Source of the DNA: Bacillota bacterium
GTDB lineage: Bacteria > Bacillota > Clostridia > Christensenellales > SZUA-584
Reading direction: 5' to 3'
Length of the DNA stretch: 64,000 nucleotides
Assembly: GCA_023390815.1 (NCBI GenBank)
Contig: JAEWCC010000020.1
Coordinates: 9,397 to 73,396 of the forward strand
Shown here: positions 33,498-43,961 of the stretch, in pieces
Position numbering within the stretch: the first letter of the stretch is position 1
Layout: every line of letters begins with the position of its first letter
Translations under genes and position numbers: made by a program
Notes under the pieces: generated by a model
Databases searched by the model: none
What the model was told of the DNA's origin: nothing
What the model saw: the letters and a program-made list of their open reading frames with translations, nothing else

Positions 33498-33512
33498 CGG
33501 CTCTTTTCCGGT

Positions 33513-33722
33513 TTATTTCGCATCCGGTCGTTTACGTTTCAGAGCTATTAAAAGCGCAGTGACATTGGTTATCAGTATGGTGATGGCAAAAACCCAGTCA
33601 AACCAATCGTCAATGGACAGTACATTGGCCTTGTCTAAAAAATACAGTACGGCTATAACAATTATCATCAATAACAAAATGATTAAAGGGACTTTTGTCC
33701 GGTTCATCCTGTACACCGCCAC
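33513..33722 (-). CDS. small two-helix membrane protein
   Basis: Protein of about 69 aa with helices near residues 12-29 and 42-61 and a basic C-terminus. The start is uncertain: GTG 33722 lies 10 nt after the upstream stop, and an in-frame ATG at 33707 would shorten it by five residues; neither has a strong ribosome binding site. Last gene of a unit with the ADP-ribosylglycohydrolase and HD genes. Function unknown. Confidence 0.55.
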   Translation of the reverse strand: MAVYRMNRTKVPLIILLLMIIVIAVLYFLDKANVLSIDDWFDWVFAITILITNVTALLIALKRKRPDAK

Positions 33723-33731
33723 TTCTTTGAT

Positions 33732-34661
33732 TTACCCTGCCTGTTTCTGGAACGCGCCGCATACGGCCTCGATGATGTCGGCCCGCGCCAGCGAGTTCAG
33801 CCATTCCGAAGGGATGCTGCCGTATCCGTAGCAAATACCGGCCATGCCGCCCGCGACAGCGCCCACCGTATCAGTGTCCTCGCCGAGGTTGACCGCGCAC
33901 AGCACGCACTCGCGATAGCTGTTTGTATTGAGCAGGCACCATACAGCGGCTTCCAACGTATCCACAACGTAACCGCTGGAGCGGATCTCTTCCTCCGGCA
34001 ATTCCGCAATATTGCCGAACAGACGCTGATAGTGACTCAGCTCGCTTGCGTGATCGCCGGTCTCATAATACCCCCGGCATTCCTCGAGCGCGCGTGATAC
34101 CGCGTCCGCCGGGCTGCGCCCGTCCAGCAGCGCAACGCCAATGCGCACGTAAATGCCCGAAGCGATGAGGGCGCGCGGATGCGCGTGGGTCAGCATGGTC
34201 AGGCTGTGCGCGATATCCATGCATTTATCCATCGGCATATTCCGGACGATATACACGGCCGGCAGCATGCGCATCAGCGCGCCGTTGCCGTTGTCGCGCT
34301 CGGTACGGCCTCCGCAAAGCAGCGGCGGCGTGCCTTCGCGAAAGCGGCTCAGCGCGCGCCCGGTTGCAGCGCCGATGTCGAACGCGTAGCCATGCGGCGT
34401 GTACTCGCCTCCGATCCACCAGCTGCAGAATTTCTTCATGATGTCGTCATAATCGACGCCGCCCGCCGATAGGCTGTCGGCCAGACACAGTGTCATTGAC
34501 GTATCGTCCGACCAGGTGCCTTTGGGCTGATGATGCGTTCCCTTTGCACGCATGTCCGTCACAGGATTTTCCCGCAGCGTTTCCCGCTGCATAAACTCCA
34601 CCGGCACGCCCAGCGCGTCTGCGACCGCCAGGCCGAATATGCCGCTTCTAACTTCCATCAT
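33732..34661 (-). CDS. ADP-ribosylglycohydrolase family protein
   Basis: Protein of 309 aa of the DraG/ARH family, which removes ADP-ribose from proteins or hydrolyses related compounds, using two Mg ions. The metal-binding motifs are intact: GTWSDDTSM near residues 47-55 and GEDTDTVGAVAGGMAG near 259-274. The ATG at 34661 has GGAG 7 nt upstream and starts 4 nt after the HD gene stop. No ADP-ribosyltransferase is visible nearby. Confidence 0.92.
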   Translation of the reverse strand: MMEVRSGIFGLAVADALGVPVEFMQRETLRENPVTDMRAKGTHHQPKGTWSDDTSMTLCLADSLSAGGVDYDDIMKKFCSWWIGGEYTPHGYAFDIGAATGRALSRFREGTPPLLCGGRTERDNGNGALMRMLPAVYIVRNMPMDKCMDIAHSLTMLTHAHPRALIASGIYVRIGVALLDGRSPADAVSRALEECRGYYETGDHASELSHYQRLFGNIAELPEEEIRSSGYVVDTLEAAVWCLLNTNSYRECVLCAVNLGEDTDTVGAVAGGMAGICYGYGSIPSEWLNSLARADIIEAVCGAFQKQAG

Positions 34662-34665
34662 TGCC

Positions 34666-35253
34666 TCACTCCGTTTTGATATATCGGTGGTAGCGCCTGT
34701 CGTCCTCGAACATGTGCGCCTGCCAGTAGTCCGCATAATGCAGCAGCAGTGTCAGCGGTTCTTCGCGGTGCGCGACCGGCTCGTTTTCGGGGATATACTG
34801 CCCGTCGTGGCAGCAAATTGCCTGCGCCTCCTCGTCGGAAAGCGGGATATGCTGCGCCACGAGATACAGGCTGCGCACTCCGAGACCCATCGCGGTCACT
34901 TCGGGATTGTAAAGGTAGCCGCCGCAGCTGCTGTTGTCCTTGATATACAGCGGTTTGCCCGGCCCGCCCAGCTTGCCCACGTCGTGAAAAAGCCCGCAGA
35001 TTACCGCACTCTCGTCATCCACCGACGGCAACAGCGCTTCTTTGAACGCAATCAGCTGATACGCCACCCCCACAGAGTGCATGAGCAGGCCTTTTTCGCA
35101 GCTCAAATGAAACCTCGTGCTTGCGGGCGACGTAAGCCATGCCGTTTCCTGCTCCAAATACGTAATAAAGGCTTCAAATGCCTCTTTGCGGCACGTGATG
35201 CGGGTTTTGAGTTCTTCATACAGCGAGTCCACATTCACGGGCGTTATACGCAT
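34666..35253 (-). CDS. HD-domain phosphohydrolase
   Basis: Protein of 195 aa with the HD signature: His in MHSVG (near residue 59), FHDVGKLG (near residues 89-96), a later HIPLSDEEAQAICCHDGQY segment and a final Asp in HYADYW. The fold fits small nucleotide or signalling phosphohydrolases. The ATG at 35253 has AAAGGAG upstream. It forms an operon with the ADP-ribosylglycohydrolase gene. Confidence 0.83.
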   Translation of the reverse strand: MRITPVNVDSLYEELKTRITCRKEAFEAFITYLEQETAWLTSPASTRFHLSCEKGLLMHSVGVAYQLIAFKEALLPSVDDESAVICGLFHDVGKLGGPGKPLYIKDNSSCGGYLYNPEVTAMGLGVRSLYLVAQHIPLSDEEAQAICCHDGQYIPENEPVAHREEPLTLLLHYADYWQAHMFEDDRRYHRYIKTE

Positions 35254-35378
35254 CGATAGCTCCTTTTTCTCCACGTCTGCGGTCCGTAGCAAAACAAAAT
35301 CGGGGCGGTTTCGTACCCGTCCCGATTATTATAGCATACAGTTAAACCTATTTCTACCACTTAAATCATATTTTTACC

Positions 35379-36419
35379 CTATGCAGCGCTGGGCTCACGA
35401 TGGCGCAGCGCCCGCGCAAATGCGGTGATGCTGTCCACGACGTTGCCGAATACCGCGAGGCCCACCAGGATCTTGGGGAATATGCTCCAGATATGGGCAA
35501 CAGTCGAATCCGCGCCCCATCCCGCGCTCAACGTGGTAACAAAGTTCGGATTCCATATTGCGGGACCTCCGTATACCCAGATAAACAGGATCAGCGAGGC
35601 GGCGTTGATGATGGTGGTTGCGATAGCCAGACGCACCGTGTAGCGACCTTCCGCAAGGCGGAATACCTCTTTGACAATGCCGAGACATATGATGATCACG
35701 ACAAAGGGCATCAGCTGCTGCAGCGCCGTGAGGTTGAATATCGGCACAATGTTAGGTACCGTCGCCCCTATTACGCTGGCCGATTCACCCGGCTGAAGGA
35801 AATACACGCCCAAAAGCTGCGGAGCAGTCGTAATCAGTATCAGCCACAGGATCGAGAAGATGATACCCACAATGGGCTCGCTTTTCTTGATCTGCGCTTT
35901 CTGTTCCGGTACGGGCGGCAAATCGCCCGGTTTCCATTCGGAGCGTTTCCATGGCCTTTCGCGCGCAAAGTGTTCCATGATCGCAAACACCGCCGTTACC
36001 CACGCAAACGCCTGCACCAATCCGGAGAATATTGTCGCAAAGAACATTCCGATCGTCACCCAAACGTTTTGGGGCGGCGTCACGATATTTCCGATGATCT
36101 GTGCGAGCGCCATGCCAAACGCCACCGCCGCCAGCACGATCTTGAGGATAAGCCAGTACGTATCGAAATATTCCGGCCCGATCAAAAACCGACTGTTGCC
36201 CTTGTATTTGGCAGCCAGCTCGAACGGATGCCCCAATTCCTTCAATACTGCCTCGACATCTGCCTTGCCGGGGCTGGCGGTGCGCGCCGACAGCATATCG
36301 TCGATGAGCCCGCGCAGTTCCTTTTCGATATCCGCACGCTGCGCCTGCGGCAGCTGCTTCACCACCTGATAGACGTAGCGGTCGATCAGGTCGTTCATTC
36401 CCTTCTGTTCATTTTGCAT
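35379..36419 (-). CDS. polytopic membrane protein with HAAS-like N-terminal domain
   Basis: Protein of 346 aa. The N-terminal helical part (about 1-85, with QRADIEKELRGLIDDML) matches the permease-prefix/HAAS type seen in proteins encoded next to PadR regulators. Seven or so membrane helices follow. It overlaps padR by 11 bp, and its GGAGGG site lies inside padR, so the two are coupled. Family members are thought to be controlled by their PadR partner; transport function is unproven. Confidence 0.75.
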   Translation of the reverse strand: MQNEQKGMNDLIDRYVYQVVKQLPQAQRADIEKELRGLIDDMLSARTASPGKADVEAVLKELGHPFELAAKYKGNSRFLIGPEYFDTYWLILKIVLAAVAFGMALAQIIGNIVTPPQNVWVTIGMFFATIFSGLVQAFAWVTAVFAIMEHFARERPWKRSEWKPGDLPPVPEQKAQIKKSEPIVGIIFSILWLILITTAPQLLGVYFLQPGESASVIGATVPNIVPIFNLTALQQLMPFVVIIICLGIVKEVFRLAEGRYTVRLAIATTIINAASLILFIWVYGGPAIWNPNFVTTLSAGWGADSTVAHIWSIFPKILVGLAVFGNVVDSITAFARALRHREPSAA

Positions 36420-36762
36420 ACCCTTTCCCTCCTTCAATCATCGCGTCCATGGTCCTCTCCATGTCCGCCCATTCGGCACACAGCCGCTGATATACCATTG
36501 CGCCTTGCGCGCTTTGCACATAATATTTCCTCGGTTTGGCACCCGAGGTCTCCCATTCGCTTTGCAACAAGCCCTGCTTCTCCAATCGCCGCATCAGCGG
36601 GTAGAGCGTACCCGGTTCGATGCGCATCCCTTTTTGCTCCAGCGCCTCGGTCAGCGCATACCCGTAGCGCGGTTCTTTGAGCAGCGCGAGCACGCTTAGC
36701 ACCACCACACCCCGCCGAAGCTCCTGCTGCAACCCTGAAAATACGCTTTCCATGTCTTCCAT
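36409..36762 (-). CDS. PadR family transcriptional regulator
   Basis: Winged-helix regulator of 117 aa. It shows the family core LRRGVVVLSVLALLKEPRYGYAL, GTLYPLMRRLEKQGLL and PRKYYVQS. ATG 36762 follows GAGG at 8 nt. It is first in a two-gene unit with the membrane protein and probably represses that unit; no operator was identified with confidence. Confidence 0.92.
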   Translation of the reverse strand: MEDMESVFSGLQQELRRGVVVLSVLALLKEPRYGYALTEALEQKGMRIEPGTLYPLMRRLEKQGLLQSEWETSGAKPRKYYVQSAQGAMVYQRLCAEWADMERTMDAMIEGGKGYAK

Positions 36763-36904
36763 TGGTCTCACCTCACCCGTATTATACTGTACGACGCACA
36801 CTATTGTCAATATTACTTTATATCAAATTTTTTATTAATAATTAATTTTTATTGATACGCTATACATTTTATTAATTTTTCGAGGTTGCGCTGGCCCCCA
36901 AACA

Positions 36905-36930
36905 AGAAAAGGCTCCGCAAAGCGGAGCCT
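36905..36930 (-). terminator. rho-independent terminator
   Basis: Minus strand AGGCTCCGC, TTT, GCGGAGCC followed by TTTTCTTG. Ends the 36945 surface protein gene. Confidence 0.9.
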
Positions 36931-36944
36931 CATCACTCAATCCG

Positions 36945-38279
36945 TTATTCGAGATCGTCTTCCGGGCTGTCGTCCGATTCGCCCGCATCGTCCGGCACTT
37001 CCGGCGCAAACAGGCTGTCCGCCGCCGCGGCTTTGGGCCGCCTTCTGAACAGACCGGAGCGCGTAAACACCATCGTGAGCAGCATGCCGATCAGCGCGGC
37101 GGCTACGAGCGCGACAATCAGCGGCGCGTAGGGGATACCAAACCACTGCTCCATCGGGCTCAGTGCCGATACAGCCAGACCGTCGTTCTGTGCGGGCTGC
37201 GCCTCCGGCGTGACAGTCGGCGCAGGCGTGGGTTCCGGTGTGGCGGTGGGCTCGGGCGTGGGCTGGGTCAGAATGCCCGCTGCGCCTTCAATCAGCGTAT
37301 TGGAGATGAAGTAGCTCGAGCAATGGTAAATCTCCACGGTTACATAGCCTTCGCCGTCCACGATGCACTGCTGCTTGCCCTCGACAACGCCCGACTCATT
37401 GTAGTAATAATACAGGTATACGACGTCGCCCGGCAGGTTTTGCTCCGCCTTGAAGCGGTACGTGAAACGTCCGGGGAGAGCGCCGGAATGCTTGAAGTGC
37501 AGCTGATAGGCGTCCGCGCCGCCCGCGGCGGTGGAAAGCGCCCCATCCTTGTCCATCGTCAGGCCTAAATCGATACCTGTCAGACCCTCCGGCAGCGCAC
37601 TCAGCGCAGCGCCGTCGATGGTGCAAGAATACGCCCCGAAATCCACCTTGAGCACGCCCTGCTTCTCCTTGAGCGAAGCCAGCACCGAAGCGGGCACCGT
37701 GGTATCGTTAGTCATCTGCATGTCGTACTCGGCACCCTGTGCAATAGCCGGAACCTCGATCGCCGCGAGCGCCCAGCCCGTAGGTGCGGGCGTCGGCATG
37801 GCGGGAGCCTGTGTGCTTTGCGAACCGGATGAGCCGGAGTGGCTGGAAGAAGGTTTCGACGTGGAAGCAGGTCTCGGCGTGGAAGCAGGCTTGGCAATTA
37901 CGGTAATCGTTTTTGTTTCATTGAAGCTATGCTCTGAACCGTCTGCATCCACCGAATAAGACCCGCTTAAGGTTATGGTGTAGGTCTTACCGGGAGCCGC
38001 ATCGGATGGTATCTTTACAGAAATTGATGCGCTGGCCGATAAAGATACATCTCCCATTTTAGTACCGTTATCAGCGGCCAATGTCCCAGTCTGCCCCAAT
38101 CCGGAAACAGTCGCCAATAAACTGCTTCCCGTGTAACTTGCCTTGCCCTTATACTCGTATGTGGAGCCTGCGTAAACCTTGCTATCCCCACTGATGCTGC
38201 AACCTGCAAAAGCGGTTAAAACCCCTACCGTTGAAACAATGAGCACTGCCGCAACCAGCAGCGCAAGAAATTTTTTCAT
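36945..38279 (-). CDS. cell-surface protein with signal peptide and C-terminal anchor helix
   Basis: Protein of 444 aa. A signal peptide (MKKFLALLVAAVLIVSTVG, probable cut near residue 25) is followed by a beta-rich region (about 26-135), a Ser/Pro/Thr-rich linker, a second beta-rich domain (about 165-330), a PTPEPTATPEPTP linker, a membrane helix (about 388-408) and an acidic cytoplasmic tail. The layout is that of a surface-exposed adhesin or sensor stalk. I do not recognise the domains. It is followed by its own terminator. Confidence 0.75.
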   Translation of the reverse strand: MKKFLALLVAAVLIVSTVGVLTAFAGCSISGDSKVYAGSTYEYKGKASYTGSSLLATVSGLGQTGTLAADNGTKMGDVSLSASASISVKIPSDAAPGKTYTITLSGSYSVDADGSEHSFNETKTITVIAKPASTPRPASTSKPSSSHSGSSGSQSTQAPAMPTPAPTGWALAAIEVPAIAQGAEYDMQMTNDTTVPASVLASLKEKQGVLKVDFGAYSCTIDGAALSALPEGLTGIDLGLTMDKDGALSTAAGGADAYQLHFKHSGALPGRFTYRFKAEQNLPGDVVYLYYYYNESGVVEGKQQCIVDGEGYVTVEIYHCSSYFISNTLIEGAAGILTQPTPEPTATPEPTPAPTVTPEAQPAQNDGLAVSALSPMEQWFGIPYAPLIVALVAAALIGMLLTMVFTRSGLFRRRPKAAAADSLFAPEVPDDAGESDDSPEDDLE

Positions 38280-38320
38280 AGCCTCTCCTTTTCTGTCTTC
38301 AATGTTGCCGCCGCCACCAA

Positions 38321-39871
38321 TTAATAGAACACCCTGCGCCCGTGGCTCAGCATGGTGTCGTACCAGCCCTCCACCCGGCAGATTACGACATAGCCGTAAC
38401 TCGAGCTCGCGTGAATGTGATAACCGTTGCCAAGATAGATGCCGGTATGCCCGATATGGTCCCCGTCCGATGGGTTATCCGAGTAATAGAACATCAAATC
38501 GCCCGGCTGCAAATCGTCCTTGTCCACGTACTTCCATGTCGATCTGCGGCTGTAGGTGTCCGCCGTCGTGCGCCCCACGGCATAGCCCGTTTGATTCAGG
38601 CAGTAGTGTATGAAGCCGGAGCAGTCGAAGCTGTCCGGTCCTTCCGCTCCCCAGACATAAGGCTTGCCCTGCTGCGCGAGCGCCATGTTGATGAAAGCGC
38701 GGATGCGCGGGTCACTGACTGCGGGGAGGTTGGGCGTGGCCGGCTTTGAATCGTTGATCTGCTTTAAACCTAAAATATCATAGCGCATGGCAGTATAGTC
38801 GGATATCGAGACTTTACCATCCCCATTGACATCCCCTGCGGTGTGAAAAGCACCTTGAAGCGGCTTCAACGCTAAGATGTCATAACGGGTGAGCGTATAG
38901 TCGGTAATGGATATGGTTCCGTCACCGTTGGTATCCCCGTTCACGATAATCGTGAGCCGGTCCCGCTCTACGCCGCCCACCGAAAGAGCGACCGTCATCC
39001 CTGTGCATATCGTTCCGTTGGTGAGTTCCTTCCCGTCGGTTTTGTACACATGGATGCCCGCACTGCTAAGCAAACCTGCTTTAAAGACCAAAATGCTCGT
39101 GCGCTTTGCGACGCGGCTCAGTCGTCCGCCGCCAATCAAATATTTGGAGGACGCGATCTTGTCCGCCTGAATGGTAACGGTACAAACCGCTTTGAAATCG
39201 CCGTCGTGCGTGACAGCCGTGATATCGACCGTGCCCATGTTGACCGCAGTCACCAAGCCATTTGAGTCAACAGAAGCGATGTCCTCATTCGCCGAGGTCC
39301 AGGAAACCGCCTTATCCGTCGCATCGTTCGGAGCCACAGTAGCCGTGAGCGTCACTTTGTCGTTCGGGCATATCAGCAGCGAAGTGCGACTGAGCGAGAT
39401 GCCGCTCACAGGGACTTTCTGAGGCTCGGAGGTTACCGTGCATCCTGCTCCCTGCAGCGTTGTGATGACCGTCATGTCGCTGCTGCCCGCCGACAGATCG
39501 AGATAGTTATCGCTCACATCCAGCGAGGTCAGAGCAAGGCCGCTCAGTGCGGATATTTCACGGATGGTATTTCCCGAAAGATTGATCTGCGTGACGCCCT
39601 TTGCGAATTCAAGTCCCGTGATGTCCGATATCCCCAGGCCGCTCAGCATCAGCGGGCCGGTCAAGGCTTCCATCTCCCCTTCGGTCAGTGTGCCGCTGCC
39701 ATCCGCATCCGCTCCCGGCAGCGCAAGCAGCGCATTTTTCAGCTTAGCATCCGGAAACGATACCGCGTCGTTGATATCCGCAAGCGCTGTGCCGGTCAGC
39801 ACGATTACGAGCACGACGATCAGCGCTGCCGCTGTGCTGATTCGACGCATCCCCTGAATCTTTTTCCTCAT
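38321..39871 (-). CDS. secreted NlpC/P60 hydrolase with Big2 and dockerin-like modules
   Basis: Protein of 516 aa. Signal peptide (about 1-31); an EF-hand-like and leucine-rich region (about 35-135); Big2 domain (about 152-235); a companion domain (236-310) leading into a duplicated dockerin type I motif (NGDTNGDGTISITDY and DVNGDGKVSISDY, about 312-371). The NlpC/P60 domain (about 390-516) has the catalytic Cys in FDCSGF (417) and His in GHTGIYLG (475). It probably cleaves peptide stems in peptidoglycan. AGGGGTAGCG precedes the ATG. Confidence 0.9.
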   Translation of the reverse strand: MRKKIQGMRRISTAAALIVVLVIVLTGTALADINDAVSFPDAKLKNALLALPGADADGSGTLTEGEMEALTGPLMLSGLGISDITGLEFAKGVTQINLSGNTIREISALSGLALTSLDVSDNYLDLSAGSSDMTVITTLQGAGCTVTSEPQKVPVSGISLSRTSLLICPNDKVTLTATVAPNDATDKAVSWTSANEDIASVDSNGLVTAVNMGTVDITAVTHDGDFKAVCTVTIQADKIASSKYLIGGGRLSRVAKRTSILVFKAGLLSSAGIHVYKTDGKELTNGTICTGMTVALSVGGVERDRLTIIVNGDTNGDGTISITDYTLTRYDILALKPLQGAFHTAGDVNGDGKVSISDYTAMRYDILGLKQINDSKPATPNLPAVSDPRIRAFINMALAQQGKPYVWGAEGPDSFDCSGFIHYCLNQTGYAVGRTTADTYSRRSTWKYVDKDDLQPGDLMFYYSDNPSDGDHIGHTGIYLGNGYHIHASSSYGYVVICRVEGWYDTMLSHGRRVFY

Positions 39872-39961
39872 TCGCTACCCCTGTTATGATATGTTATAAA
39901 TTTCGACAAACTTGGCTATGTTACCCCCAATATGACAGACATTTCACCAGTTTGTCAACCT

Positions 39962-42265
39962 TCAGGAAATGCTTTTAAGGCCAAGGATATCATACCGCAG
40001 CAGCGTATAGTCGGTTATGGATACTTTCCCGTCCCCATTGACATCCCCTCCCGCCAGATAAACGCCGGTAAGCGGTTTTAAAGCCAATATCTGATATCGC
40101 ATCAGCGTATAATCCGTAATCGAGATTTTCCCATCCCCATTGACATCGCCTTTGGTGATGATCGTCAGTCGGTCTGCCTCGGCCCCGTCCTTGAACAGCG
40201 CGACCGTCATGCCGGTGCCTACGCTGCCGCTCGTCAGCTCCGAGCCGTCTGCCTTATATACGCGCAGGCTTGCCGCGTCGTTGCTCAGCCCCCCGATGAA
40301 CTGCGCAATCGCCGTATTATCCGTTATGCCCGATATCGTGGCGGTGTCGATCTTGTACGTGGCCGAGGTGATGCCGTTGGACTTTACGGTTATCTTGCAT
40401 GCCGCCGCAAAGCCTCCGTCCGCCGTCACGGCCTTGATGTTGGCGGTTCCTTCGGCTGCCGCCGTCACGACACCGCCCGAAACGGCGGCGACCGCCGTGT
40501 TGTCCGAGGACCATACGACCGCCCGGTTTACCGCGGTTGCCGGAGATACCGTCGCCGTCAGCGTCAGGCTGGTACCCGGCGCCATCGCTGTGGCGGAAGC
40601 GTTCAGCGTAACACCGGTCGCCCGCTTAATTACCCGCGGATTGTCAAGCGTCACATAATCTCCGGAAACATAGGCCGTCGTCCCGCCGTAGTTGATTTGA
40701 TGCCAGCCACCGCCTTGATAGAAATCATCGGTGACCTCGATGCGCGCGCCTACGGGCAGAGAGCCCAACAGATTCGCGTCGGACGAAGCGCTGGGTGAAC
40801 TGCGCACATTGAGCGTATCGGTGTTTGTGATTTTCGCCGTGCTGTAATCCGGTGCCGCGTTGGCCGTAAGCGTCGGACGCGTAAAGCTTAACGTCGTCAG
40901 CGTGGTATTCGGATAATAAAACAGCAGGATCTGACCGTAAGCTTGTCCGCTGTTCGCGCGCTGCTGCGCGCCTCTTTGTGAGAGGCCGATGCCGTGGCCG
41001 TAACGCCGCATCGAAAGGGAAAAAGCGGTCAGCGTGCTGCCGTCGTACACGGGCTCCACAAAATATGCGCCCAGGCTCGCGTAAATGAACGCTGTGCCGC
41101 CCTCCGAGCTGCAAAGGTTTCGCATATCAAACGTCACGTCGTTCACGGTAACCGGCGTGCCGCCCACCGATACAGTGAAGTCGCCCGTAGCCATCACCTT
41201 ATCGGCACAGTCGTTCACACCGCTGACTGGCATGCGGCTGTGATCCTGTCCGCTCGAAGTATCGTAAGTGTTCGCCGACAGATCGAGTACTCCCGTCAGC
41301 GTAAAACCGTCCGCACCGCTCACCCCATAAGAGGAAAGCTGTCCGCTGGCGAATATCGCCTGACGGATCAACGCAACAGCCTTGGCCGAATCGACCGTGC
41401 CGGACAGGTTTGTTGACGTTTTAATGGGGTGCGTGTCGTCGATAACGACCGGGAACGTGATCGTCTCGTACCGACTGGACGGGTTGGCGACGTCGAACGG
41501 GTCGCTGGTGATCTGGTAATAGTTCCATGTCCCGCCTCCGCCCCAACGATGATAAGTCAGCTCTGTCCAACCGCCGTTGGATGCGGAATAATACGCGTCG
41601 ATGACCGTCGTGCCGGACATCAGTACCTGCCCGGCGGTCGCATCCACCGCCGCGCGCGCGTTGGACGCGGAAGGGCTGTATCCTTTATACACCTGATCGT
41701 CTGACGAGGTGTCGGTAATGTCGTAACTGCCGCCCCCGCCCAGGCGTTTTACGGCGTAGTTGCGCGCGGCGACCGCCTGGCTTTTCAGTGCCTCGATCGG
41801 CCAGGAATCGCTCATCTCGTTGGGCACTACACCATAGAGGTATTGCTCGATATCGATATTGTTGACGAGCAGCAGATTTCCCCCGCTGATCGAAAAGGTC
41901 ATGTCACCAAGGTAACTCCGGTATCCATATAAGGAATTCTTAAGCCAGATGATATTATTGTATCCGGAAGTCGCCGTGTGCTGTTTGATGGTAATGGCCG
42001 AGCCGAACGATACCAGCTTGCTGCCGTAGTACAGGTTGATCTTGCCGCCCTCGACCTTGGCGGTATAAAGCTGGCGTTCCAGTGGGCTACCGCCCACGCT
42101 GTAGTTGCCGTCGGCAAAAAACGAGAAGCTTGTGACCGATCCGATCGATAGCTTGACACGCAATACGCTGCTTTGGCTTGCTGCCTGCGCAGCCAGGGGG
42201 ATTCCAACCAGCAGAGCCGCAGCCATGCAGATGCTCAATATGAATGCCAATACCTTACGCCGCAA
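39962..42265 (-). CDS. secreted SpoIID/LytB-domain protein with SH3, Big2 and dockerin-like modules
   Basis: Protein of 767 aa. Signal peptide (about 1-28). SpoIID/LytB domain (about 90-480), including NIDIEQYLYGVVPNEM, ALKSQAVAARNYA and GHGIGLSQRGAQ. A bacterial SH3 domain (DTLNVRSSPS onward), a Big2 domain, a companion domain, and a duplicated dockerin type I motif (DVNGDGKISITDY, DVNGDGKVSITDY) follow to the end. SpoIID proteins act on peptidoglycan glycan strands. The TTG at 42263-42265 was chosen because GGGAGG sits 6 nt upstream and the signal peptide begins there. Its last 150 residues closely resemble the middle of the 38321 protein. Confidence 0.9.
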   Translation of the reverse strand: MRRKVLAFILSICMAAALLVGIPLAAQAASQSSVLRVKLSIGSVTSFSFFADGNYSVGGSPLERQLYTAKVEGGKINLYYGSKLVSFGSAITIKQHTATSGYNNIIWLKNSLYGYRSYLGDMTFSISGGNLLLVNNIDIEQYLYGVVPNEMSDSWPIEALKSQAVAARNYAVKRLGGGGSYDITDTSSDDQVYKGYSPSASNARAAVDATAGQVLMSGTTVIDAYYSASNGGWTELTYHRWGGGGTWNYYQITSDPFDVANPSSRYETITFPVVIDDTHPIKTSTNLSGTVDSAKAVALIRQAIFASGQLSSYGVSGADGFTLTGVLDLSANTYDTSSGQDHSRMPVSGVNDCADKVMATGDFTVSVGGTPVTVNDVTFDMRNLCSSEGGTAFIYASLGAYFVEPVYDGSTLTAFSLSMRRYGHGIGLSQRGAQQRANSGQAYGQILLFYYPNTTLTTLSFTRPTLTANAAPDYSTAKITNTDTLNVRSSPSASSDANLLGSLPVGARIEVTDDFYQGGGWHQINYGGTTAYVSGDYVTLDNPRVIKRATGVTLNASATAMAPGTSLTLTATVSPATAVNRAVVWSSDNTAVAAVSGGVVTAAAEGTANIKAVTADGGFAAACKITVKSNGITSATYKIDTATISGITDNTAIAQFIGGLSNDAASLRVYKADGSELTSGSVGTGMTVALFKDGAEADRLTIITKGDVNGDGKISITDYTLMRYQILALKPLTGVYLAGGDVNGDGKVSITDYTLLRYDILGLKSIS

Positions 42266-42426
42266 TTCTATCCTCCCGGTCTCACTGATGGCTAAAAAAT
42301 CAATTCTTAATAATAACGAAACAGAATCGTAATATTTATATCTTAACTTATAGCATATATCACACCTTTTGTACAGGTTTAAACAAAAATCGTAGAATTT
42401 TAATTGAACAAAGCCAATTAAACTGG

Positions 42427-42455
42427 TTGATTTTCCGCCATGCGGTGCATATAAT
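42427..42455 (+). promoter_or_regulatory. sigma-A promoter of the ars operon
   Basis: TTGATT (42427-42432), 17-bp spacer, TATAAT (42450-42455). Confidence 0.85.
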
Positions 42456-42456
42456 G

Positions 42457-42480
42457 TCATATAGATATTTATCTATATGA
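42457..42480. promoter_or_regulatory. ArsR operator palindrome
   Basis: A perfect inverted repeat with arms TCATATAGATA and TATCTATATGA around TT. It starts 2 nt after the -10 box and covers the transcription start, the expected place for ArsR autorepression. A partial further half-site (TCTATATA) lies at 42491-42498. Confidence 0.8.
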
Positions 42481-42519
42481 TTGATTCTTGTCTATATACT
42501 TTCCCAAAAGGAGGGAACT

Positions 42520-42832
42520 ATGGCGTACGGATACGCGGAGTACATCCCGGTTTTAAAGGCTCTTTCCGACGAAACACGGCTGAAGATTGTTGATATGGTT
42601 AGCTGCGGCGAGTTGTGCGCGTGCAAAATTCTCGAGCGGTTTTCCATTACTCAGCCTACGCTTTCCTATCACATGAAAATACTCACCGAATGCGGCATCG
42701 TTGTGGCAAGGCGCGACGGTGCATGGATGCATTACAGCCTGAACGAGGAGCGCGCCAAAGAACTTACCGAGTTTTTGGATAGGCTGATGCTATCCAAACC
42801 GGACTGCATATGCCATAAGGAGTGTGATTGCA

Positions 42833-42846
<14 letters not shown>
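42520..42846 (+). CDS. arsR: ArsR-family arsenic-responsive repressor
   Basis: Winged-helix repressor of 108 aa. The arsenite-sensing cysteines are in GELCACKILERF (near residues 29-40), corresponding to the ELCVCDL site. The recognition helix reads TQPTLSYHMKIL. The C-terminus adds a second Cys cluster (CICHKECDC). ATG 42520 follows AAAAGGAGGG. It is first in the operon and overlaps the acr3 start by 14 bp. Confidence 0.95.
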
Positions 42847-43960
<1,114 letters not shown>

Positions 43961-43961
43961 G

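Noticed and set aside
35400..36680. Plus-strand open frame of about 426 codons
   Set aside because: Antisense to the PadR and HAAS-like genes, which have coupled starts and clear motifs.
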